A stretch of DNA of 64,000 nt, taken from contig NZ_LZEX01000023.1 of assembly GCF_001676055.1 (NCBI RefSeq), positions 186,001-250,000 of the forward strand. The letters are read 5' to 3'. Source of the stretch: Morganella psychrotolerans. GTDB taxonomy: Bacteria; Pseudomonadota; Gammaproteobacteria; Enterobacterales; Enterobacteriaceae. Shown here piece by piece: positions 8,997 through 18,701 of this stretch. Every line of letters begins with the position of its first letter. The first letter of the stretch is position 1. The notes beneath the pieces are model-generated. The model made no database searches, was not told where the DNA came from, and saw nothing but the letters and a program-made list of their open reading frames with translations. The position numbers and the translations under genes are program-made.

Positions 8997-10300
8997 TTAT
9001 AGGGTTCTGTCATCGGAGAGTGAAACAGAGCCTGCCAGATGCTCGCGTTTGCTGACATTCGCAATCAGAAGAGGCATCAGCAGTAATCCCGTCAGCGCCG
9101 CAGCACTGGTCAGCAGGGTAAACATTCCCTGCCAGCCGTAATGTGCCATGACCTGAGCGAGTGGCCACCCCGCCATTGCCGCCCCTAAATAGGCGTACAG
9201 ACCGAGGTAGCCCGTTACCGTGCCGGCGGCTTTTTTATGGCAATATTCTGTCGCCGCCAGCCCGATTAACATTTGCGGCCCGAATACAAAGAAGCCGATA
9301 CTAAAGAAACATACTGCCAGCAGTCCGTAGTGATGGATTGGCATTAGCCATAAAGCGCTGACAGCAACAAACAAACCTAAGGAAAACAGCAGGATCATCG
9401 GTGCCCGCTGACCGCGGAACAAAATATCTGACCCCCATCCCGCACAGACCGCACCCAGTAATCCGCCTAATTCAAAGAGTGACAATATGGCATTGGCACT
9501 CAGCAGATTTGCACCGTGTGTTTCAGATAACCAGAGGTTCCCCAGTCGTTTATCGCCATACGGATGAGATAAACGAGAATGTAGGAAAAACCGAGTAACC
9601 AGATCATCCGGTTACATAAAATCGTCTCTTTCAGAATAGTCAGCATCGGCTGCGGCGGCGATAACTGCTCCTGGCGCAGCTCTGACGGGTCATGCCGCCA
9701 TTGTCCGACACTCGGCAGCCCCTCTTCCTGCGGCGTGCCGTGTAACCGGGTACTGAGCCACAGACCGGTCACCATGCCGATAATCCCCGGCACAATCAGT
9801 GCCATCTGCCAGCTGTACTGTGTTGCCAGCCAGGCGGTCAGCAGCGGCAGGGTAATGCCGCCGAGGTTGATGGAGATATTCCATAATCCCCACCAGAAAC
9901 CGCGCTCGTTGCGCGAATACCAGTGTGTCAGGATGCGGGCGCACGGCGGCCAGCCCCATCCCTGAAAAAAACCGTTCAGTGTCCAGACGATCAGCAAAGC
10001 AGGAAATGACAGGCACCAGGCGAATACGATATTGAGCACGCCGGTCATAAACAGCCCTGCACCCATAAACCAGCGGTAGCCTGTAATGTCGTGAAAAATT
10101 CCGGACAAAAACTTTGAGATGCCGTAGCTGAGGTAAAACGCAGTGGCTATCCAGCCGATATCGCTTTTATCCAGAAATAACTCAGCCTGCATAACCGGCA
10201 TGACAAAATTGAAACTTTTGCGGGTCAGATAAAACGTGGCGTAACCGATAATCATCGATAACATCAGTTTGTTGCGCCAAAAATGATACGTTTTATCCAT
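8997..10300 (-). pseudogene. uhpC: UhpC-like MFS sugar-phosphate sensor, frameshifted
   Basis: The frame from 10300 encodes the first 266 residues (MDKTYHFWRNK through AINDWG), then runs out of frame to a stop at 9500. The frame from 9485 to 8997 encodes the rest (SLFELGGLLGAVCAGWGSD onward). Reading across a single missing G in the C4 run (plus strand) at 9540-9543 gives continuous UhpC homology (INDWG then NLWLSETHGANLLSAN) and a 434-residue protein. That is the usual length for this family of 12-TM organophosphate:Pi antiporter homologues. UhpC senses external glucose-6-phosphate and activates UhpB. GGGAG precedes the ATG. Either the gene is recently inactivated or the base is an assembly error. 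Confidence 0.85.
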
Positions 10301-10384
10301 AGATGCTCCCGCTCAGGATGAGAAATGTAATCAATCTGTCAATGAAAAGGATGAGATAAGGTAGTAGGTGACTAGGAATTAGTC

Positions 10385-11932
10385 TTAGTTTTCATGATTT
10401 TCATCAGAAAATGTGGGCAGGTTAACAATAATCCGGGTACCGCCGCTGGTGGTCAGCGTCCAGTCGCCACCGAGCGCCTGCACCCGTTCTTCAATGCCGC
10501 GCAGGCCAAAGCCGCCGCTGCGTTTGTTATCAGGTATTCCGATGCCGTTATCACTCACATGAAGCTGTATCGTGTCACGGGTCTGTTTCAGTGAGATCAG
10601 AATATGCGTTGCCCCGGCGTGCTTGCTGATATTATTTAACAATTCCTGAACAAGCCGGTAGAGCGTAAACAGAACGGTCTCGTTTTCCGGTGCCTGTTTC
10701 AGCTCATAATGAAAATCACATTGAATGGCATTTTCCCCGAAAGCAAACTCCGCAATCAGGTGGCGCAGGGCATCTTCCAGTGACATTTCATTCAGTACCG
10801 GCGGGCGCAGTTCACGCAGTAACTGGCGGGTGGAGTGATGGATCTTCTGCGCCAGCTCGTTTATCTGTGCGGCGGCCTGACAACTGCGCGGATCAGGCGC
10901 TGTCTTTTTGACCAGCATGGATTGGATCTGAATCGCCGTAATGTTCTGCCCGATTTCATCGTGAAGCTCGCGGGCAATGGCTTTTTTGACATCTTCTTCC
11001 GTATGCACCAGTTTCTGCATCAGATCACGTCGCGCCTGCAGTTCCTGCTCCAGCCGTTCGCGGTAGCGCTGTAAATTGCGCGATAACTGCTGCTGGCGGC
11101 TGATGGCAATTCCTAATCCGATACCAATCAGCGCCTGGGTACTCATAAACATCTGTAATTCCTGAAGATCAGCAAATGCGCCGTTAAACTGCCGCGCAAA
11201 GGTGATGATCAGGCTGCCGAGCAGGGCGGATAACACGCCACCCTGCCAGCCATAGCGGTAGGCCATAAAGACATTCGGGATAAACACCAGCAGCACCAGA
11301 AGACGCTCAATCTCCGGGGTGAAAAACAGTTGTGCGCTGAGCCCCGCCAGACAGAAAAGAAAACACCACATCAGCAGTGATGTGCGCAGTTGCGGATCTG
11401 GTGAGCCATAATCTAGGATCAGGCGGAAATGCTGCTCATGGAGATATTCATAAATCAGATACACGAAAGGTGTCAGCAAAATACCGCCGGTAAAGCTGGT
11501 AAGAAATACCTGGCTGACACTCAGAGGAGTAAGCAGGGCGAACAGGACAGTATGCAGAATACTGTTGATCCCGACACCGGCAAGCAGCAGTAACAGCCGC
11601 TGCCAGTACAGTGTGTAGCGCCACCAGATAGCCTGTACGGCAAAGGCGGTAAGCAGGCTCAGCAACGGGGAGAGCAGAACAGCGGTGTGCGGCATCAGCT
11701 GTTCCTGCGATAACCAGATACTCAGCAATAATTCAGACAGCAATAATACCGGCCAGAAGCGACGCCACAGCAGGATCATCAGTGCCAGGCGTAATCCCTG
11801 CGGCAGAAATAAGGTGGACAGCATACTGTCCGGGCTGAGATAAAAACTGATGATCCAAAGCCCTATCCAGGTCAGTGAATAGGTAAACAGCAGAAACACA
11901 GATTGTAACAGCAGACGCGCACTGCGGCTCAT
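10385..11932 (-). CDS. uhpB: UhpB-like membrane histidine kinase
   Basis: A 515-residue protein. The N-terminal half is a MASE1-type multi-pass sensor (about 8 hydrophobic segments, residues 10-280). A coiled-coil linker comes next. The HisKA_3 phosphoacceptor box ARELHDEIGQ has H324, and the HATPase N-box is ELLNNISKHA with GIGIPD and GGFGLRGIEERV. It follows uhpA with a 3-nt gap and precedes uhpC. In E. coli UhpB works with UhpC to phosphorylate UhpA in response to external sugar phosphate. Here the expected output is the afuABC importer downstream rather than uhpT, which is not in the window. Confidence 0.9.
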   Translation of the reverse strand: MSRSARLLLQSVFLLFTYSLTWIGLWIISFYLSPDSMLSTLFLPQGLRLALMILLWRRFWPVLLLSELLLSIWLSQEQLMPHTAVLLSPLLSLLTAFAVQAIWWRYTLYWQRLLLLLAGVGINSILHTVLFALLTPLSVSQVFLTSFTGGILLTPFVYLIYEYLHEQHFRLILDYGSPDPQLRTSLLMWCFLFCLAGLSAQLFFTPEIERLLVLLVFIPNVFMAYRYGWQGGVLSALLGSLIITFARQFNGAFADLQELQMFMSTQALIGIGLGIAISRQQQLSRNLQRYRERLEQELQARRDLMQKLVHTEEDVKKAIARELHDEIGQNITAIQIQSMLVKKTAPDPRSCQAAAQINELAQKIHHSTRQLLRELRPPVLNEMSLEDALRHLIAEFAFGENAIQCDFHYELKQAPENETVLFTLYRLVQELLNNISKHAGATHILISLKQTRDTIQLHVSDNGIGIPDNKRSGGFGLRGIEERVQALGGDWTLTTSGGTRIIVNLPTFSDENHEN

Positions 11933-11935
11933 GGG

Positions 11936-12565
11936 CTATTGTCCCGCGATCAGATGATGCGCCAGGGCAAAATGAACCAGATCAATGGTGTTGTCACAGT
12001 GCAGTTTTCCCAGCACGTTGGCGCGGTGAACATGCACGGTTTTGTGGCTGAGTGTCAATTTATCCGCAATGGCTTTCACACTCATTCCGCCGACCAGCAG
12101 GTCAAAAACTTCACGCTCACGCGGCGTCAGGTCATTCAGTGCCCGGTTTTCCGGCGGCGATTGGCGCAGGGCGCGCATTGCATCCGCACACAGATAACAG
12201 CCGCCCTGATGCACGGAACGTACCGCCTGAACCAGCTCTTCCGGACCGCAGCGTTTGGTCAGATAGGCCGCCGCACCTGCATCCAGTGCACTCTGCACAA
12301 AAGCCGGCGTATCATAAATACTCAGAATGATGGTGCGGAAAGCCGCATTGTGCTCACGCAGGCGGGTCAGCAACTGTAACCCGTTTTCATCGGGCATGGA
12401 GATATCCATGATAGCCACATCAATATTCAGGCGGGTCAGTTCCGGCCATGCTTCTTTGGCACTGGCATATTGTCCGGCAATTGTGATATCCGGTTCCAGG
12501 GTCAGGAGTTGGGCAAAACCTGACCGTACGACTACATGGTCATCGATGAGCGCTATTTTTATCAT
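11936..12565 (-). CDS. uhpA: UhpA-like response regulator (NarL/FixJ family)
   Basis: A 209-residue protein with an N-terminal receiver domain (acidic IDDH at 8-10, phospho-acceptor D54 in AIMDISMP, K in AAYLTKR) and a C-terminal LuxR-type helix-turn-helix (LTPREREVFDLLVGG through KTVHVHRANVLGKL). It is first in the minus-strand uhpA-uhpB-uhpC-afuA-afuB-afuC run and probably its transcriptional activator. The 165-nt region upstream (12566-12730) should hold the promoter. No site was recognised there. Confidence 0.9.
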   Translation of the reverse strand: MIKIALIDDHVVVRSGFAQLLTLEPDITIAGQYASAKEAWPELTRLNIDVAIMDISMPDENGLQLLTRLREHNAAFRTIILSIYDTPAFVQSALDAGAAAYLTKRCGPEELVQAVRSVHQGGCYLCADAMRALRQSPPENRALNDLTPREREVFDLLVGGMSVKAIADKLTLSHKTVHVHRANVLGKLHCDNTIDLVHFALAHHLIAGQ

Positions 12566-12730
12566 GTCCGGACAGCGTGTTATCAGTCAGAGAGGGGGAA
12601 ATTGAGTAAAGGTTATATCAATATAGTGAATGATAATCGAGGGGATTCACGCAGAAATCAGCTATCCGGCGTTTTTTTTACAGCTTAACCGATTCGGTTG
12701 CGGGCAATTTACCGGCAACCGACAGGCTGA

Positions 12731-13075
12731 TTATTTTACGTAAGCAAGCAGTGAGAGTGAATCACGGGCAAGAGCGGTACATTTATAGTTTTCTGAGAGC
12801 TTGATCTCTTTGATGTCGAGATAATTCTCTTTATTCAATTTTGCCATCTCTTTGATGTTGTAATTGCTCATATCCCAGCGGTTACTTTGTGCAAATAATA
12901 AAATGGCTTTTTCGATCCTGGAATTCTGCAGATCCTGATAGCCACAATCATTTTTCAGATAGATAAAAACAGCGGTCAGCCCGGCAAGATCTTCAGCCTG
13001 TGACGGCGTCAGTGCTTTCGCAGGAAGGGAAAGCAACATAGCAAAGCTGATTAAAAGACTAAGTAATATTTTCAT
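12731..13075 (-). CDS. Small secreted protein of unknown function
   Basis: A 114-residue protein with a clear Sec signal peptide (MKILLSLLISFAMLLSLPAKA). The mature part of about 93 residues is mostly helical in composition and has two Cys (NDCGYQ and NYKCTA), which could form a disulfide in the periplasm. No known domain was recognised. It lies alone between uhpA and the divergent cueO and is AT-richer than its neighbours. Confidence 0.7.
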   Translation of the reverse strand: MKILLSLLISFAMLLSLPAKALTPSQAEDLAGLTAVFIYLKNDCGYQDLQNSRIEKAILLFAQSNRWDMSNYNIKEMAKLNKENYLDIKEIKLSENYKCTALARDSLSLLAYVK

Positions 13076-13191
13076 AAAGGTAGTGTACCGGTGACGCCTG
13101 TCAGTTTATGTGAAGATTTTAATAGTTTTGTCGTGAATTTAATAGCCTGACTAAAGTGGTGTAAAGCCCCTGTTTTCAGCGTGGCATTATA

Positions 13192-13222
13192 TTGACCTTG
13201 CCCTTAGGTCAGGGTTTAGCCT
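13192..13222 (+). promoter_or_regulatory. CueR-type copper-responsive promoter of cueO
   Basis: The -35 is TTGACC (13192-13197) and the -10 is TAGCCT (13217-13222). The spacer is exactly 19 bp, the overlong spacing typical of MerR-family promoters, and contains a GCCCT..AGGGT dyad. Layout and hexamers closely resemble the E. coli copA CueR promoter. It is 66 nt upstream of the cueO start. Confidence 0.75.
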
Positions 13223-13287
13223 TTGCTATAACAGAACTGAATCAATTTGTCATAGCATATCATTATTGATGATAAAGGAAGCATATC

Positions 13288-14907
13288 ATGCAACGACGTG
13301 ATTTTTTGAAATATAGCGTATTCTTAGGTGCTGCCACGATGCTGCCGGCATGGAGCCGGTTTGCCTTTGCCGCTGAAAACCGACCTTCCCTGGGGATCCC
13401 GCCACTTTTAACCTCTGATAATGCACAAAAAATCACCCTGAACATTCAGCAGGGACAGGTCTCTTTTGCTGCCGGAAAAACCACACCGACATGGGGATAT
13501 AACGGCGACTTGCTCGGCCCTGCGCTGAAATTGAAACGCGGCAAACCGGTCACCGTGGATATTGTGAATAAATTACCGGAAGCGACCACGGTTCACTGGC
13601 ACGGGCTGGAAATCAGCGGTGAGCAGGATGGCGGTCCGCAGGCGATTATTGAGCCGGGTAAAACCCGGACCGTCAATTTTACCCCGGATCAACCGGAGGC
13701 AACTTGTTGGTTCCATCCGCATACCCACGGAAAAACCGGGTATCAGGTCGCGATGGGGCTCGCGGGACTGGTACTGATTGAAGATGAAAACTCCGCCACC
13801 ACCGGATTACCGAATCAGTGGGGCGTGGATGATATCCCCGTCGTCTTGCAGGATAAGCGCCTGAAAGCAAACGGTGAAATTGATTATCAGCTCGATGTGA
13901 TGTCTGCGGCGGTCGGCTGGTTCGGCGACATGATGCTGACGAACGGCGCGGTGTATCCGCAGCATATGGCACCACGCGGCTGGTTACGTCTGCGTCTGCT
14001 CAACGGTTGCAATGCCCGCAGCCTGCGGATAGCCACCAGTGACGGGCGTCCGCTGTACGTGGTGGCGAGTGACGGCGGTCTTTTGGGTGAACCGGTAAAA
14101 GTGCAGGAATTACCGATCCTCATGGGAGAACGTTTTGAAGTGCTGGTGGATACCTCTGATGGTCAGCCGTTTGATATTATCACGCTGCCGGTACGCCAGA
14201 TGGGCATGACACTCGCTCCGTTTGATAATCCGCTGCCGGTACTGGCTGTCCGTCCGACACTGGATGCCGCGCGCGGTAAACTGCCGGATGTTCTGTCGGC
14301 AATGCCGGCGCTGATTGATGCCTCCCGCCTGCCGGTGCGTGAGTTCCGTCTGATGATGGATATGCGCCTTGATATGCAGGGCATGATGATGCTGACAGAC
14401 AAATATGGCCCGCAGGCCATGGCCGGTATGGGCAATCATGGCGGCATGGGCAATATGGGTGGCCATGGCAATATGGGCAGCGGCATGAAAGGCATGAGCC
14501 GCGGAATGCACGGCGGCGGTAACAGTGGCGGCGGTCATTGCGGCTCCGGAAATATTGATATGATGAATGCCAACAGTATTAATGGTCTGCCGTTCTCAAT
14601 GACAGAAAGTGCGTTTGATGTGAAACAAGGGCAAACGGAGCGCTGGGTGATTTCCGGCGTGGGCGACATGATGCTGCACCCGTTCCATATTCACGGCACG
14701 CGTTTTCGTATCCTCAGTGAAGGCGGACGTAAACCGGCAGCACACCGGCAGGGCTGGAAAGATATCGTCCGTATCGAAGGTGATGTCAGCGAAGTTCTGG
14801 TGAAATTTGATCATCCGGCAACCAATGCACATCCGTACATGGCGCATTGCCATCTGCTGGAGCATGAAGATACCGGGATGATGATGGGCTTTACGGTTTC
14901 TGCCTGA
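13288..14907 (+). CDS. cueO: CueO multicopper oxidase
   Basis: A 539-residue protein with a Tat signal ([11 protein letters not shown] ... AFA), so it is periplasmic. Copper motifs are HWHGLE and WFHPHTHG in the N-terminal cupredoxin domain, then HPFHIHG and [13 protein letters not shown] at the C-terminus, giving the T1 and T2/T3 sites. Between about residues 355 and 430 is a Met/Gly/His-rich segment ([18 protein letters not shown]) like the CueO methionine-rich insert that binds extra Cu(I). It oxidises Cu(I) to the less toxic Cu(II). AAGGA precedes the ATG, and the CueR-type promoter upstream explains copper induction. Confidence 0.93.
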   Translation: MQRRDFLKYSVFLGAATMLPAWSRFAFAAENRPSLGIPPLLTSDNAQKITLNIQQGQVSFAAGKTTPTWGYNGDLLGPALKLKRGKPVTVDIVNKLPEATTVHWHGLEISGEQDGGPQAIIEPGKTRTVNFTPDQPEATCWFHPHTHGKTGYQVAMGLAGLVLIEDENSATTGLPNQWGVDDIPVVLQDKRLKANGEIDYQLDVMSAAVGWFGDMMLTNGAVYPQHMAPRGWLRLRLLNGCNARSLRIATSDGRPLYVVASDGGLLGEPVKVQELPILMGERFEVLVDTSDGQPFDIITLPVRQMGMTLAPFDNPLPVLAVRPTLDAARGKLPDVLSAMPALIDASRLPVREFRLMMDMRLDMQGMMMLTDKYGPQAMAGMGNHGGMGNMGGHGNMGSGMKGMSRGMHGGGNSGGGHCGSGNIDMMNANSINGLPFSMTESAFDVKQGQTERWVISGVGDMMLHPFHIHGTRFRILSEGGRKPAAHRQGWKDIVRIEGDVSEVLVKFDHPATNAHPYMAHCHLLEHEDTGMMMGFTVSA

Positions 14908-15025
14908 TTTATTTCTGTGCATTCTGTCATCCGCGTCATTATGTGGCGCGGACACGTTTGTTCTCCCGCCCGTTATCGCGAATTTATCCGGGGTATGTTA
15001 AACTAACGCGCTTTCTGACCAGTAT

Positions 15026-15086
15026 TATACCCTTATTCATTCAGACTGCAGGTTCGTTGGCTGCATCCAGAATGACGTTGGGTAGA
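15026..15086. repeat. ERIC-type palindromic element, shortened (61 bp)
   Basis: The ends are TATACCC and GGGTAGA (one end mutated), with the same arms as the other copies. It lies 60 nt upstream of hpt. It is almost the same length and structure as the copy at 57408-57468. Confidence 0.8.
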
Positions 15087-15146
15087 AATTCCTTTCTGTT
15101 TAATACTGAACCACTGTAACAGCGTAGCGTTGACGGCAAAAAAATC

Positions 15147-15686
15147 ATGAAGAAACATACCTTAGATACAATGATCTCCGAAGCGGAGATTCAGCAGCGT
15201 GTTGCCGAACTCGGCAGTGAAATTTCCGCACACTATCGTCACAGCGATAAAGATCTGGTCTTAGTCGGATTGCTGAAAGGCTCTTTTATTTTTATGGCTG
15301 ATTTATGCCGTAAAATTGATGTTCCGCATGAAGTGGATTTTATGACCGTATCCAGCTACGGCAGCGGTACATCCTCCACCCGTGATGTGAAAATTGTCAA
15401 AGATCTGGATGAAGATATCCGCGGCAAAGATGTGCTGATCGTGGAAGATATTATTGATTCCGGTAATACATTGCATCGTGTGCGCGATATTCTCTCTCTG
15501 CGCGGCCCGAACTCTGTGTCTATCTGCACACTGCTGGATAAACCCTGCCGCCGTGAAGTAAATGTACCGGTGGAGTGGGTGGGTTATGCAATTGAAGATA
15601 AATTTGTGGTGGGCTATGGCATCGATTATGCACAGAGCTACCGCCACCTGCCGTATATCGGGCATGTGACACTGCTGGAAGAGTGA
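15147..15686 (+). CDS. hpt: Hypoxanthine phosphoribosyltransferase
   Basis: A 179-residue protein close to E. coli Hpt throughout. It has the PRPP-binding loop [14 protein letters not shown], the upstream [13 protein letters not shown] region, and the C-terminal [18 protein letters not shown]. It salvages hypoxanthine (and guanine poorly) to IMP. The ribosome binding site is weak (GACGG). It has its own terminator and is next to the ancestral neighbour can, apart from two inserted unknown genes. Confidence 0.95.
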   Translation: MKKHTLDTMISEAEIQQRVAELGSEISAHYRHSDKDLVLVGLLKGSFIFMADLCRKIDVPHEVDFMTVSSYGSGTSSTRDVKIVKDLDEDIRGKDVLIVEDIIDSGNTLHRVRDILSLRGPNSVSICTLLDKPCRREVNVPVEWVGYAIEDKFVVGYGIDYAQSYRHLPYIGHVTLLEE

Positions 15687-15708
15687 TAGTTTTATTATCA
15701 TCTCAGAC

Positions 15709-15735
15709 AAAATGGCGCCGGAAAGGCGCCATTTT
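15709..15735. terminator. Rho-independent terminator after hpt
   Basis: AAAATGGCGCC, a 5-nt loop (GGAAA), then GGCGCCATTTTT. It is symmetric enough to serve the convergent membrane-protein gene as well. Confidence 0.9.
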
Positions 15736-15747
15736 TGTATCGGAATA

Positions 15748-16185
15748 TCAGCGTTTTATCAGTTTCAGGATGCCTGCCTGGATAAGCGGCGAAATAAATG
15801 CAGTTAACAGTAGTAACTGAAAATAATGAAACAGAGATGATGATATATAGTTCAGTTCTTCCGGCGCACTGGTACTGAAATATATTTTCCCGTAACAAAA
15901 GGATACAAGCATCAGCACAATAATATTACTCACTGTCATTAATATTGCGCTCATCACTGTTATTTTTTTCGTTATCGTATAAATAATACCAAATGATATC
16001 AGGCTGATACATAAGAATCCGGCCGAAAATATCAGGCTCGTGATGAAAATAGACGTAATATCATTATAAATTAATGTGCTGCCGGCCGGGAGGTAAGCGT
16101 CAGCTGCAAGCCGGACAAAAAAGTACCCGGTTAATAAATTGATAAAACCAAATAAAATGATTATCAGCAGATTATTTTTTTTCAT
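15748..16185 (-). CDS. Hypothetical four-TM membrane protein
   Basis: A 145-residue protein with four hydrophobic segments (about residues 5-27, 45-68, 75-98, 115-138) and no recognised domain. It overlaps the 3' end of the upstream 198-residue gene by 14 nt, which implies translational coupling. Both genes are clearly AT-richer than hpt and can on either side. A small membrane protein coupled to an unknown soluble protein fits an immunity protein, but this is only contextual. Confidence 0.6.
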   Translation of the reverse strand: MKKNNLLIIILFGFINLLTGYFFVRLAADAYLPAGSTLIYNDITSIFITSLIFSAGFLCISLISFGIIYTITKKITVMSAILMTVSNIIVLMLVSFCYGKIYFSTSAPEELNYISSSLFHYFQLLLLTAFISPLIQAGILKLIKR

Positions 16186-16762
16186 AACCAGCCTTAATTA
16201 AATCCAATATTTTAGTGAAATCGCTTTCATTTTTGATGATCCCCAGATGGCGGTTTTTTTTATCAAATTTTCCCAATGCTGTAGGAATACCGGTTCCGCC
16301 CTGATCTATAAAAAATTGTACATGCGGGTTATTGTATAATCTGACCGATGGTATCGGATCTTTTCCGTAAAGGTACGGGCTTGGCAGTAAATCATTATTG
16401 TAGACATATTCGGTTGTCAGCGATTTTGGTAAAAAATTATCAAATCCGGCAACCGGTGTTACATAGGTATCAAATCCGGCATATTCTAATCCGACAATAG
16501 CTTTGCCGCCCTTTTTATCTTGCTGAGAGATAAGATTTTTATCAAACAGTGCCCGCAATTGCTGCCAGGTACTGAGGTCGTTGTGATTGACCCTTTTATT
16601 TTCGTAGAAAATATCCTGCTCAAGTTTAAGTTGAAAAACCATGCGGTAAATTTGTTTCCCTGACGGGCCTATTGTATTGGCGAATGAGGGAAAACCGGAT
16701 TTAGGGTGGATTTGTTCTTTGATGAAATAAATACCCGTATCCCTGATAATCATTGTCTGCAT
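16172..16762 (-). CDS. Hypothetical protein, AT-rich
   Basis: About 196 residues from the ATG at 16762. An ATG at 16768 sits directly on the AAAAGG ribosome binding site, so the second is preferred. It begins MQTMIIRDTGIYFIKEQIH, has no signal peptide, and is rich in Lys, Asn, Tyr and Phe. A short segment FFIDQGGTGIPTALGKF and the phrase SFANTIGPSGKQIYRMVFQ may define a fold, but no family was recognised. The 14-nt overlap with a four-TM protein and the low GC suggest an acquired two-gene module. Confidence 0.6.
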   Translation of the reverse strand: MQTMIIRDTGIYFIKEQIHPKSGFPSFANTIGPSGKQIYRMVFQLKLEQDIFYENKRVNHNDLSTWQQLRALFDKNLISQQDKKGGKAIVGLEYAGFDTYVTPVAGFDNFLPKSLTTEYVYNNDLLPSPYLYGKDPIPSVRLYNNPHVQFFIDQGGTGIPTALGKFDKKNRHLGIIKNESDFTKILDLIKAGYEKK

Positions 16763-16880
16763 AAACATCCTTTTATTATGAATAAAATGAAATTTATGGG
16801 GAGTTATATTAAATTATCAGGGACAGGGCAACTAAATCCCGGGTTGTCAGGTAACTATACGTAATAAAACCAGGGTATAA

Positions 16881-16910
16881 ATAAAACAGTATCCGAAAAT
16901 ACTGTTTTAT
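16881..16910. terminator. Terminator downstream of can
   Basis: ATAAAACAGTAT, a 6-nt loop, ATACTGTTTTAT: a 12-bp stem with T-rich flanks, 22 nt beyond the can stop codon on the minus strand. Confidence 0.75.
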
Positions 16911-16931
16911 TTTACTGTATGAATCCCGGGA

Positions 16932-17591
16932 TCAGGACTGTGACATATTAGACAGCTTGGCGACCGCCTGACGATAGACCAGTTCCATTTTTTCGCGGCT
17001 GTCAGAGCTGATATCCAGATCGTGAAGCAGACCTTTGTTTATCCCGTAGATCCAGCCGTGGATCATCACGCGCTGACCGCGTTTCCATGCCGCCTGCATA
17101 ATAGTGGAGTGACCGAGGTTATACACCTGCTCAACCACGTTCAGTTCGCATAAGCGATTGATTCTGTCCTGCGGCGCGAGTTCACCCAGCAGAGAGCTGT
17201 GTTGATACCAGATATCACGGATATGCAGCAGCCAGTTATTAATCAACCCGAGTTCGGTGCCTTCGATGGCTGCCTGGATACCGCCGCAGTTATAGTGACC
17301 GCAGACGATAATATGTTCGACCTGTAAAACATCCACCGCATACTGGATAACGGAGAGACAGTTAAGATCAGTATGGATAACCAGATTTGCCACATTACGG
17401 TGAACAAACAGGTCTCCCGGGGCCGCTTCGATCAGTTTTTCGGCGGGAACACGACTGTCAGAACAGCCGATCCAGAGGAACCGCGGCTTTTGAGCCTGTG
17501 CGAGTTCTTTGAAAAAATCCGGATCTTTTTCATTTACGGATTCGGACCACTGTTTGTTATTGGCAAACAGCTCTTCGATTTTTTTCATCAT
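16932..17591 (-). CDS. can: Beta-class carbonic anhydrase
   Basis: A 219-residue protein close to E. coli Can. It interconverts CO2 and bicarbonate. Zinc ligands are visible in [10 protein letters not shown] (Cys and Asp-Arg dyad) and in [12 protein letters not shown] (His and Cys). Further family blocks are [14 protein letters not shown] and [12 protein letters not shown]. Two ATGs are adjacent (17591 and 17588) and either may be used. It is divergent from yadG, as in E. coli. Confidence 0.94.
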   Translation of the reverse strand: MMKKIEELFANNKQWSESVNEKDPDFFKELAQAQKPRFLWIGCSDSRVPAEKLIEAAPGDLFVHRNVANLVIHTDLNCLSVIQYAVDVLQVEHIIVCGHYNCGGIQAAIEGTELGLINNWLLHIRDIWYQHSSLLGELAPQDRINRLCELNVVEQVYNLGHSTIMQAAWKRGQRVMIHGWIYGINKGLLHDLDISSDSREKMELVYRQAVAKLSNMSQS

Positions 17592-17774
17592 GACGGATAG
17601 CCTGTTGGAGATCCTTTCGCTAGAATCTGTGTATAAAAAATTTAAATTTTAATAATTTGTTATTAAATAATTTCAGAAAAGAAGACAAATTGTCAAGAAC
17701 CGATTCCGGTTCGCAGGTAATATTTTGGTTTATATTGCACTCAAATTTCTAAATTAAAAAGGTATTTTTCTGTT

Positions 17775-18701
17775 ATGACCTATGCACTGGAAATATCACA
17801 ATTAACCAAGCAGTATGCAGGTGGCGTACAGGCTTTGCGGGGAATTGACCTGAAAGTCAGCGCCGGGGATTTCTATGCGTTACTGGGTCCGAACGGCGCA
17901 GGAAAATCCACCACCATCGGCATTATCAGCTCTCTGGTCAATAAAACCGCCGGGAAAGTCTCGGTTTTCGGCTATGACATTGATACTGACCTGGTGCTGG
18001 CGAAGCGCCAACTGGGGCTGGTACCGCAGGAGTTTAACTTTAACCCGTTTGAAACCGTATTACAGATTGTATTACAGCAGGCGGGCTATTACGGCGTGCC
18101 GCACGATTTAGCGCAGGAGCGGGCAAAAATCTACCTGACGCAACTGGATTTATGGGGAAAACGCAATGAACGCGCTATGCGCTTGTCCGGCGGGATGAAA
18201 CGCCGTCTGATGATTGCCCGCGCGCTGATGCATCAGCCGAAACTGCTGATCCTCGACGAACCGACTGCCGGTGTGGATATTGAACTGCGCCGCTCAATGT
18301 GGGGCTTCCTGAAAATGCTGAATGCGCAGGGGACGACTATCATCCTCACGACGCACTATCTGGAAGAGGCAGAAATGCTGTGCCGCAATATCGGGATTAT
18401 CCAGCACGGCGAGCTGGTGGAAAACACCAGTATGAAGGAGTTACTCAGCAAGCTGGAGTCTGAAACCTTTATCCTGGATTTAGGCGCAAAAAGTCCGCTG
18501 CCGCAGCTTGAGGGCTATAAATATCAGTTAACAGATACCTCAACGCTGGAAGTGGACGTCCGCCGTGAGCAGGGGCTGAATGGTGTTTTTGCCCAATTGA
18601 ATGCGCAGGGGATTGATGTGTTAAGTATGCGCAACAAAGCAAACCGTCTGGAAGAGTTATTTGTGCATCTGGTTAATCATGATGCGGAGGCTGAAAAATG
18701 A
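17775..18701 (+). CDS. yadG: YadG: ABC exporter ATP-binding subunit
   Basis: A 308-residue protein. Walker A is GPNGAGKST, the signature is LSGGMKRRLMIARAL, Walker B is LLILDEPTAGVD, and the H-loop is TTHYLEEAE. It belongs to the drug/polysaccharide-type ABC-2 exporters. It overlaps yadH by 4 nt (ATGA), so the two are co-translated. The substrate is unknown. The can-yadG-yadH order is the enterobacterial one. Confidence 0.92.
   Translation: MTYALEISQLTKQYAGGVQALRGIDLKVSAGDFYALLGPNGAGKSTTIGIISSLVNKTAGKVSVFGYDIDTDLVLAKRQLGLVPQEFNFNPFETVLQIVLQQAGYYGVPHDLAQERAKIYLTQLDLWGKRNERAMRLSGGMKRRLMIARALMHQPKLLILDEPTAGVDIELRRSMWGFLKMLNAQGTTIILTTHYLEEAEMLCRNIGIIQHGELVENTSMKELLSKLESETFILDLGAKSPLPQLEGYKYQLTDTSTLEVDVRREQGLNGVFAQLNAQGIDVLSMRNKANRLEELFVHLVNHDAEAEK

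Noticed and set aside
10370-10384. GACTA-GGAAT-TAGTC palindrome at the end of uhpB as a UhpA site or terminator
   Set aside because: Five-bp arms, no T run, and no match to a UhpA site that I can vouch for.
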